The translations under genes were made by a program, and so were the position numbers. Positions 57,842-64,000 of a DNA stretch of 64,000 nt are shown one piece after another; within the stretch, counting starts at the first letter, position 1, and each line of letters begins with the position of its first letter. The notes under the pieces were generated by a model that saw nothing but the letters and a program-made list of their open reading frames with translations, did not search any database and was not told the origin of the DNA. This DNA is from Blasia pusilla (taxonomy: Eukaryota; Marchantiophyta; Marchantiopsida; Blasiales), in the NCBI GenBank assembly GCA_050084515.1, contig CM114272.1, positions 4,030,001 to 4,094,000 on the forward strand, given 5' to 3'.

Positions 57842-58359
57842 TGTCACGTCTCTTAGGATAGATCGGTGAGATCTAGTAGAGCGCCTTCGTGAGTAGCGGA
57901 GGATAGGCTTAGTAGGTTGAGGATGACCTGTTGAGGCCCCGGGAAACTTGAGAGAGCAGGTTTCCCCTTCGTTTCTGCTCATTTGGAGCCATATTGAGGA
58001 ACTTACTATTTTAGGTAAGTACCATTTTGAGTATGTGATCGACTTTCTATTTTTTGGTAAGTAGCCCTTGACCTCCTACATTAGGTCAAGAGCCAAGGAG
58101 GTGACTTGGGAGCATAGGTTACCATGGAGAGAGCTTGGGAGAGGGGAGGGGTATACCTGAAGGAGAGAGAGAGAGCTTGAGAGCTCATTCTCTCTTTGTT
58201 GAACCTCTTGGCATAAGGCGGCGAAACTATGGTCCCTTGCCTTGTGAGTGTTACCCAAGCCTCTCATTAGGAGAGTGGGTTTGGTTTGACATGAGAGAGA
58301 GTGCACACCTTTGAGAGCTATGGTGTGAGATAATGTAGAGAGAGATTGGATCTTACTTT
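57842..58359 (+). repeat. Repeat L2 inside the right end, element I
   Basis: 518 bp beginning TGTCACGTCTC and ending GGATCTTACTTT. It lies between R1 and R2, separated from R1 by the 2-nt spacer GT. It equals the left-end repeat at 49672-49155 in length and sequence. It includes GA-rich stretches and open frames on the minus strand that are not genes. Confidence 0.85.
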
Positions 58360-58487
58360 ATTGGAGATATTTTGGTACTTCTTGTCTCGTTGTTTGGATG
58401 CCATGAGTTAGCATGGGATCGTGCGTGTTTGTGTGTGTGTTTGGTGAAAGCTATGTATGTTGTGTAGCGATGTGTATGCGCACGACA
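58360..58487 (+). repeat. Repeat R2, right terminus of element I
   Basis: 128 bp, ATTGGAGATATTTTGG to CGCACGACA. It is followed by TATTGCATGCACC, which is unrelated to the sequence after R in the other copies, so GACA is the element edge. Confidence 0.8.
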
Positions 58488-58684
58488 TATTGCATGCACC
58501 ATCGATGGTGCCTCGACGACCGATAGTGTGCACAATTGGGACAAGTGCGTTGACGTCACAAGGAGTTGGAGATTCGACTCCTATACCGGCTCTGGTGGAG
58601 CCAATGTCGACCATGTTGTTGGAGGTGGCCACCCTTCGTTGTTTTCCACTATGGAGTTGGCAGTTGTGAGTTGGACAAGCGGAG

Positions 58685-59408
58685 GTGTTCCAACTGGCCG
58701 CCATGTTGTGTGAGCGTGGAGAGGTGACTGCCTCTTATTTAGAGGTAGTTGAGGAGGTGGTGGATTTGCCCTCAGAGAAGGTGCTCAAGACGTCCCCCAC
58801 TAATTCATGGCATGCGGCGGTGGTAAAGTTGGTAGAAATGCCAGCTAGGCCTGCGATAGAGCAAGCCATGATCACACCAAGTGTGGTGTTGTTGGATAAC
58901 CGAGCAGGAGTTTCTTGCTTGGTTAGTCCCACATGTACAGTGTACCACGCGCAGCACATCCTACTTGATTTGGAAGTGCAACCCTTGATGTTAGGGAAGA
59001 CGGCATGTTTGGCGTTGGGTTTACGGAAAGGTGACATTGAACGTTGTCCCTTTCAGATACAGACCTCTATTTGGGGCATATCACGCACGTAATACATGAC
59101 CCAACAGGAGTTGGTGGTTAGACTCCAGCCAGAGCATGAGTCAGAGAGTGCGATGGTTTGCACTCGGACGATTACGACACCGGCAATCATATGATGTGTT
59201 GGTAGGGAGTACATTGTTGTATCCCCTTGGTTTCATTCTGCATTTTTGGGAGGAAACGGTTTCTTATTGGCTAGGGTGGCGATCAGGTGATGGACATGTG
59301 AGGCATCTACCGGTGTTGTTTGCAAGGAGTAGTGGTGGTCGATCATGTGAGGATAAGTTGACCATGTTGACCATTCATAGGTGTTGTTTGCTGATCAGGA
59401 GGGTTTAG
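58685..59408 (+). pseudogene. Protease-region remnant of element II
   Basis: The 135-residue frame at 58685-59092 matches element I at 52240-52640 (EEVVDLPSEKVLK, MPARPAIEQAM, ILLDLEVQPLMLGK). The active-site DSG reads DLE, so the protease would be dead. A second frame (59136-59408) carries LYPLGFILHFWEE and WRSGDGHVRHLPV. Confidence 0.65.
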
Positions 59409-59770
59409 AGAGAGGAGCACACATGCGGAGGACATTCTTGAAGTGGATAGTTCCACGGAGAGACATACTAGGGTGGGTGTCTCTTCCCATGGTGCGGAGC
59501 TTCGTTATTATTGTTGGGGACGAGCGTTGAGATGCGTGGAGTGCAGACGAGCTTATGAGGCATGAGTGGAGCCGTATCTATGTTTAGAGCAAGGTACAAG
59601 AGGGTTAGATCTCTTTGGAGAGATCAACACAGAGGGTTGTTGCAATTAGCAGTGTTGCGGGGATGACGGCATGGATGGTGCTAGATGTGTATAGGATAGG
59701 AGATCTTATCGAGTACATATGAGTGTGCTATCTGGAGTTAGGGGGACCCAACTGCCAGCTAGGGGGGGCG

Positions 59771-59910
59771 CTTATGGAGTCCTAGTGTATATATGTGAGT
59801 ATATTTCATTTATATGTGGATCTACCCATATGTTGGGGAAGATCAGTATTGTGTGGTATGTAGATGTGACCAGCGATGTGGTTTGTGTAGCGATGTGTAT
59901 GCGCATGACA
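59771..59910 (+). repeat. Repeat R1, element II
   Basis: It starts CTTATGGAGTCCTAGTG, ends GCGCATGACA, and is repeated at 60406-60542. Its 3' half shares GTAGCGATGTGTATGCGCA with element I R, but the rest is different. Confidence 0.8.
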
Positions 59911-59912
59911 GT

Positions 59913-60405
59913 TGTCACATCTTACTTCAACATAGGTAGAGTTTTATCGCCTCGATAGCATAGATAGTCCGAAGGCTTTTCGGGTGTTACTTTGTCCCGA
60001 GATGTCGGATGAGGTTGGCGACATGTCCGTTATGGCGGGAACGCTATTTATGGAGATTTTCCTATTTTGGTTTTAGTCCATCAAGTGACCCGTTGATCGA
60101 ATCAACGGACATCCGGTAACCTATGCACGCAGGTTATTGTTGGTAGGACTATTTTTGGGGGAAGAGCCTTTTGGCTCTTTGCAAGGGTATAAGAGTGAGG
60201 AAGATGGCTTTCCCAAGCCATCTTTCTCATATTGAGCCTTGGGAGCATCTCTCTTGCATGGACGTGTGTGGGTGTGTAGGAGTTAGGGTGCTAGCGTCTA
60301 GATTTCCTCATAGTAGAGGGTGGATGTGGTTTGATATGCCGATGTAGATTCATGAGTGGAGTTTTAGGCCAAGTGAGCCGTTTTTTCTTATTTTTTATTA
60401 TTGTT
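59913..60405 (+). repeat. Repeat L2 inside the right end, element II
   Basis: It starts TGTCACATCTTAC after a GT spacer. It matches the free left-end repeats at 43393-43865 (plus) and 9120-8693 (minus), both of which run into leader. Confidence 0.85.
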
Positions 60406-60542
60406 GTGGGATCCTAGTGTATGTGCATGAGTATATTTCATTTATGTGTGGATCTACCCGCATGTTGAGGAAGATCGGTGTTGTGTGGTATGTAGATATG
60501 AGCAGCGAGGTGGGTTTTTTAGCAATATGTTTGCGCACAAGA
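60406..60542 (+). repeat. Repeat R2, right terminus of element II
   Basis: TGGGATCCTAGTGTATG to TTTGCGCACAAGA. It is a copy of R1 with scattered differences and a slightly decayed terminus. Confidence 0.75.
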
Positions 60543-60583
60543 AAATTGACAAAGAATGTTTTACCATATCCAAGTGGCCTAGT
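60543..60583. other. Spacer between two converging element ends
   Basis: About 41 bp between R2 of element II and R2 of element III. It contains ATTGACAAAGAATG and ATCCAAGTGGCC. It may be leftover host DNA or part of an older insertion. Confidence 0.5.
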
Positions 60584-60690
60584 TGTCGTGCGAATCCACA
60601 TCGTCATACAACATACATTGCTGACATACCATACTCACATACATACATAACATAGACGAGAGCATCCAAAAACACAAGTGTACCACAACT
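60584..60690 (-). repeat. Repeat R2, right terminus of element III
   Basis: 107 bp, ending CGCACGACA on the minus strand and then ACTAGGCC, which is unrelated to the spacer that follows R1. Confidence 0.85.
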
Positions 60691-61057
60691 GAGATCCGTG
60701 AAAGAGCTACTATCATAAAACACGTATAGAATCACATACAATCGAGCCAAACCCACTCCACGATGGGAGAATCCAGGTCGAAGCTCACGGAAACCACCAT
60801 AGCCAAGAGCTCTACTCACTACCAAGGCTAACTCCCAACGCAAAAGGCTCAACTCAAAGAACTAACTATTCTTTGAGTGCTCTCCACACTATATCCTCCA
60901 ACCTAAGAGCGGGCCCTACTGGAAAAGTCACCCTCAACTGAGTAACCCCCAACCCTATGTATAAAACCGCACCTCTACCTAGACACTACGGCCCTACATA
61001 AGGTATGGCCTCCACTAGCACACTATACTCTACGACATAATCCGTATGGTCATGACA
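60691..61057 (-). repeat. Repeat L2 inside the right end, element III
   Basis: On the minus strand it begins TGTCATGACC after the spacer GC, 367 bp. It shares no long words with the L repeats of elements I and II, yet holds the same position between two R copies. Confidence 0.75.
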
Positions 61058-61059
61058 GC

Positions 61060-61166
61060 TGTCGTGCGAATCCACATCGTCATACAACTTACATCGCTGA
61101 CATACCATACTCACATACATACATAACATAGACGAGAGCATCCACAAACACAAGTGTACCACAACT
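61060..61166 (-). repeat. Repeat R1, element III
   Basis: On the minus strand, AGTTGTGGTACACTTGTG to ATTCGCACGACA, 107 bp. It is repeated at 60690-60584. Confidence 0.85.
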
Positions 61167-61338
61167 CGCCCCCCTAATTGGCGGTTAGGTCCCTCTGACT
61201 CCCAGGTAGCCCTATACATCTACTACATGCTATACACCTTCTTGGGTGCACGAATCAGAAGGCCGGGTGCTAGGTTGCCCCATCGTTAGTCGCCCATCTG
61301 TAATCCATATCATGCAAAGATCAAGTCATCTACCTCTC

Positions 61339-62400
61339 CTAAGTATATCGAGGACAAACCCACATTCCAGTAGGAACAACATCCATACGTGGAGTCAAAC
61401 ACATCATATGCCAACCCCTAGAATACCGATCATATACCAACATACGGGCTGCGTTACCAGTAGACCCACACAACATGCACCTCAAGCTAGCACGTATCGT
61501 GGCTAAGCTTGGGTCAACAGTACCATCCACATTTGGAAGATGACAAGGTGCACAACTACGCACATGGTCCTTCCAAAAAACTCCATCACGACCCTCCAAC
61601 ATAAGAACTCCAGAAGCTAACACCTCGCGCACTCGTAAAATAGTGCGGCCTACCGTCACATCCAACGTTGTCGGTGCAATCTGCTGCAAATAGACATAGT
61701 CCCCTACATGGAACCTACAAACCGATGGTCGATAAGCTCCAACCCGAATGGTTGCATACCGCAACGTATCCCTGTGTTGAGCAATGGCAAGATTCTCAAA
61801 GGCTGTTGGCATAACTCTCCGGAAGAGCTCTACCTGCTGAGAATACACTCTCATCCACATCTGTGGGTCATCAAGGTTCACCACCTCACTAGACTCCCGA
61901 CCAATTGATGCGGGCAAGTCTGGATCTTGACTGTATAGCAGAAAATAAGGTGAGAAGGAAGCCAAGGATGCTTGGCGACTGAACCTATACCCCATGGCTA
62001 ACCATGGCAACTGAATATCCCAGTCTCTAAGATGCCCCTTCTATAGGCCATACTTGCGCAATGCCCTCTTAACCGTCTGAACCACATGCTCAGCCAAACC
62101 ATCCGCCTCTAGATGATCTCGAGACGTGGTCTGATGATCAATCAACGCCTTGTCACACAAGACCTGAAACTCACCCTGAAACTCCGTACCCTGGTTGGTC
62201 AGCACTTCAGCTGGTGCACAAAAATGACTAAGCACTCTATCAAGAAACGCTTACGCCATTCCCTCACTTGCCTTGTCAGGTAACGCCACCAACTCAATCC
62301 ACTTGGAGAAGTGCTCCACCATCACCAACACATATCGATGATGTCGTACAGTCAACGGTAACGGTCCCACAAAGTCCACACTCCAATGGTAACCCAACCC
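61339..62400 (-). pseudogene. Integrase core, C-terminal module and decayed PHD finger of element III
   Basis: From 62400 down: HWSVDFVGPLPL (first Asp), a stop in the DKASEGMA segment, VLTNQGTEF (second catalytic Asp changed to Asn), and ADGLAEHVVQTVKRA (Glu retained). After a stop at 62043, the 223-residue frame has FHVGDYVYLQQIAP, ILRVREVLASGVLMLEG and APCHLPNVDG. It closes with a PHD-like segment CMLC...YDRY...WHMMC...VCPRY, in which CDGC and the last Cys are lost. The integrase is catalytically dead, and the finger would not fold around two zincs. Confidence 0.8.
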
Positions 62401-62421
62401 CATAATAGGCAAGGGGTATAA

Positions 62422-64000
62422 CTATGGTATAGGGGCATTGAATGATGCCCTCACCCGGTCACAAAACATACAATGTGACACGAACTGCTGCACTTGAGTA
62501 TGCATGCCACGCCACCAATACTGACCAAGGAGTAAGCTATACGTACGCTTTACCCCAAAATGTCCCAACTCCTCCTGGGCATGTCGCACAATGCGCTCTC
62601 TCTGAGCCAAATGCGGCACTACTTGTACTCTACCATCCTCCCACACACGGAGAATATATGTTCCCTCCAATCGATACCTCTTAGCACGTTGAAGAACACG
62701 GTCTCGCTCCTTGGCACTCACTATGCCTGGAACCCTACTGGTCCATAGGAACTCCAACACCAACGCATCATCATGAATATCACGCTGATCCGTACCACCA
62801 TCTCCAACCTTAGGATCTGAAGGTTGGCCATCTACCCTCTGACTAGAGTAAGATGTCATGTGGTCCTCCATACTAGAGTCCACCCCTAACCAACATAAAA
62901 AGGCGGATGCATGCCAACCTGGCACCATCTCCTCATCAACCTCGCCATGCCATCTAGCCCCAGTTGCATCCTCTTGGCTAGTACATGGGTTCCTACTCAA
63001 CCCATCAGCATCAAGGTTGGAAACTCCAGGTCTATGTACCACCTGGAAGTCATACTCCTGTAAGATAAGAGCCCCTTTGGCAAGCTTCCCTGTAAGCTTG
63101 TCAGACTCCATCAACCACTTGAGCGGCTGGTGATCAGTAACAAGGGTAAACTGTGTGCCAAACAAGTAACACCTAAAGTGTGCCATAGCCCACACTACTG
63201 CCAAGCACTCTCCCTCATATGAACTATAGCGCGACTCCGCTGCAATATTCGAACGACTTGCATAGGCCACCACAAACTCCATGTGCTCATCATCATGTTG
63301 TGTCAACACCGCTCCAAGTCCCAACCTACTCCAATCAGTGTGTAATTGAAATGGGCACCCTCTGATAGGTCTCCTCAAGATAGGCGTCGTCACCAAGTGG
63401 GCCTTGAGCTCCACAAAAGCTCTCTCCTGATCATCTCCCCAGTGCCACTCCTGATCTGATTTCAGCAATTGGTTCAAAGGCTTTGCCATAGCACTAAATC
63501 CCTTCACATACCTCCGATAGTAGTTCGCTAATCCCATGAATGCCCAAACTCTACTCACATCTACCGGATGAGGAATAAGTGCAATAGCCTTCACCTTTGC
63601 TTGCTGAACTCCCAAACCACATGGATAGATCACATGACCCAAGTACTCTACATCCTCATGGAAGAACTTACACTTTCCTAGATGCAAACGTATACCATGA
63701 GCTTTCAACCGCTCAAACACAATCTGCAAATGTATTTGATGCTCCTCCATCATCTTACTGAACACCAAGATATCATCAATGTAACATCGAACAAAATCCA
63801 ACCCTGCTAGGATCTTGTCCATCACTCTCTGAAACTCGGCAGGTGCATTCTTCAACCCAAAGGGTAAGAATTTCCACTAGTACAAACAATCCTTGCCATG
63901 AGAGTTGACACTCCAAAATGCTGTCTTGGCGTTGTCACTCTCTCGAATTGGCAACTGATGGTATCCTGCCCGAAGATCCAAAGTACTAAAAATATTTGCT
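62422..64000 (-). pseudogene. Reverse transcriptase, RNase H and integrase N-terminal finger of element III
   Basis: The frame continues upstream of the Met at 63855: FSTLDLRAGYHQLPI, then one stop (LY*W at about 63880), FLPFGLKNAPAEFQRVM, CYIDDILVFS, FMGLANYYRRYVKGFSAMAKP, RNase H (TDWSRLGLGAVLTQHDD, YEGECLAVVWAMAHF, VTDHQPLKWLMES, NLDADGLSRN), and the integrase HHCC finger (HAQEELGHFG, CMFCDRV). All palm and RNase H acidic residues seem present, so this copy is better preserved than element I. It runs past the window edge. Confidence 0.85.

Larger units (their letters stand above)
50441..58487 (+). mobile_element. Ty3-like element I: gag-PR-MTase-RT-RH-IN-PHD with split right end
   Basis: This is the most complete copy. 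Order: gag (50848-52130), protease (52137-53160), DNMT3-like methyltransferase (53164-54447), reverse transcriptase (54448-55336), RNase H (55340-55924), integrase (56240-57390), PHD finger (57395-57535), polypurine tract (57706-57715), R1 (57716-57839), GT, L2 (57842-58359), R2 (58360-58487, ending GACA). The left end is missing; the start at 50441 is approximate. Stops and frameshifts occur in all parts, so the copy is inactive. Confidence 0.8.
58488..60542 (+). mobile_element. Element II: internally deleted Ty3-like copy with split right end
   Basis: It contains protease-region sequence (58685-59400), reaches methyltransferase motif I (LDLFGEI at about 59605), and then jumps to the sequence just before the polypurine tract (59745). 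MTase body, RT, RNase H, integrase and PHD are all missing. The right end is complete: polypurine tract 59761-59770, R1 59771-59910, GT, L2 59913-60405, R2 60406-60542. Its L and R differ from those of element I, so it belongs to a different subfamily. The 5' side is truncated at the end of element I. Confidence 0.75.
60584..64000 (-). mobile_element. Element III: Ty3-like copy on the minus strand, running off the window
   Basis: Pol runs from beyond 64000 down to 61339. It is followed by the polypurine tract (61175-61167), R1 (61166-61060), a GC spacer, L2 (61057-60691) and R2 (60690-60584). R1 and R2 differ at only about 3 of 107 positions. Its right end faces that of element II, with about 41 bp between them. 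Gag, protease and methyltransferase, if present, lie outside the window. Confidence 0.8.

Noticed and set aside
58076-58306. Minus-strand ORF in L2 and its twin at 49209-49397
   Set aside because: Both are translations of the same non-coding L repeat (GA/CT-rich). Low complexity, no domain.
57716-58487. Reading R-L (or L-R) as a single ordinary LTR
   Set aside because: Free left ends begin exactly at L with no R before them and run from L straight to leader with no R after it. Right ends always have R on both sides of L. No single contiguous LTR fits both ends.
50441-64000. Tyrosine recombinase, expected if the split-repeat elements were true DIRS types
   Set aside because: No R..HxxR..Y-type domain was recognised. 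The C-terminal pol is a DDE integrase with a GPY/F-like module.

Overview
The window is repeat-rich nuclear DNA from a green plant (Streptophyta). The evidence is a CACTA element with TNP2 and DUF4216-type domains, plant-type Helitron helicases with CTAG ends, an EDM2-like PHD/zinc-finger fragment, a Universal-stress-like domain, introns, and no bacterial gene organisation. I cannot name the species. Several elements (a LINE with a C-terminal CxC...H...C finger, and Ty3-like pol fused to a PHD finger) are of kinds I associate with algae and early-diverging plants more than with crops, so a bryophyte, lycophyte, fern or charophyte is plausible. No complete, clearly functional host gene is visible.

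Layout. 1-3.5 kb: non-transposon-looking sequence with a possible broken or multi-exon minus-strand gene carrying a Universal-stress-like domain. 3.5-4.3 kb: 3' end of a decayed Helitron. 6.28-9.12 kb: a patchwork of a Ty3-like right end, a DNA-methyltransferase fragment, a LINE 3' end and a Ty3-like left end. 11.6-12.8 kb: a second Helitron 3' part, followed by what looks like a captured gene 5' end. 14.9-15.5 kb: a 271-bp tandem duplication. 16.6-17.0 and 19.4-19.7 kb: further LINE 3' ends. 20.8-29 kb: a decayed CACTA element on the minus strand, with a nested LTR (21.7-23.2 kb) and a long GA microsatellite. 29.9-30.6 kb: EDM2-like fragment. 34.3-35.7 and 37.7-39.0 kb: two more copies of the same LTR family. 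41.5-43.2 kb: a Pif1-helicase (Helentron-like) remnant. 43.4-64 kb: a nested pile of Ty3-like retroelements in both orientations.

The main discovery is this last family. Its coding order is gag - protease - DNMT3-like cytosine methyltransferase - reverse transcriptase - RNase H - DDE integrase - PHD finger. Its ends do not look like ordinary LTRs. The right end reads polypurine tract, repeat R, a 2-nt spacer, repeat L, repeat R again. The left end is L alone, followed directly by the leader. Three subfamilies whose L and R sequences appear unrelated all show this. It is the split-direct-repeat layout known from tyrosine-recombinase (DIRS/PAT/TOC1-like) elements, here on an element that encodes a DDE integrase. 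The internal R-spacer-L junction looks like the junction of a circularised element.

The element could therefore combine its own cytosine methylation enzyme, a chromatin-reading finger and an unusual replication or integration route. All copies here are damaged by stops, frameshifts and deletions, so function is inferred from architecture only.
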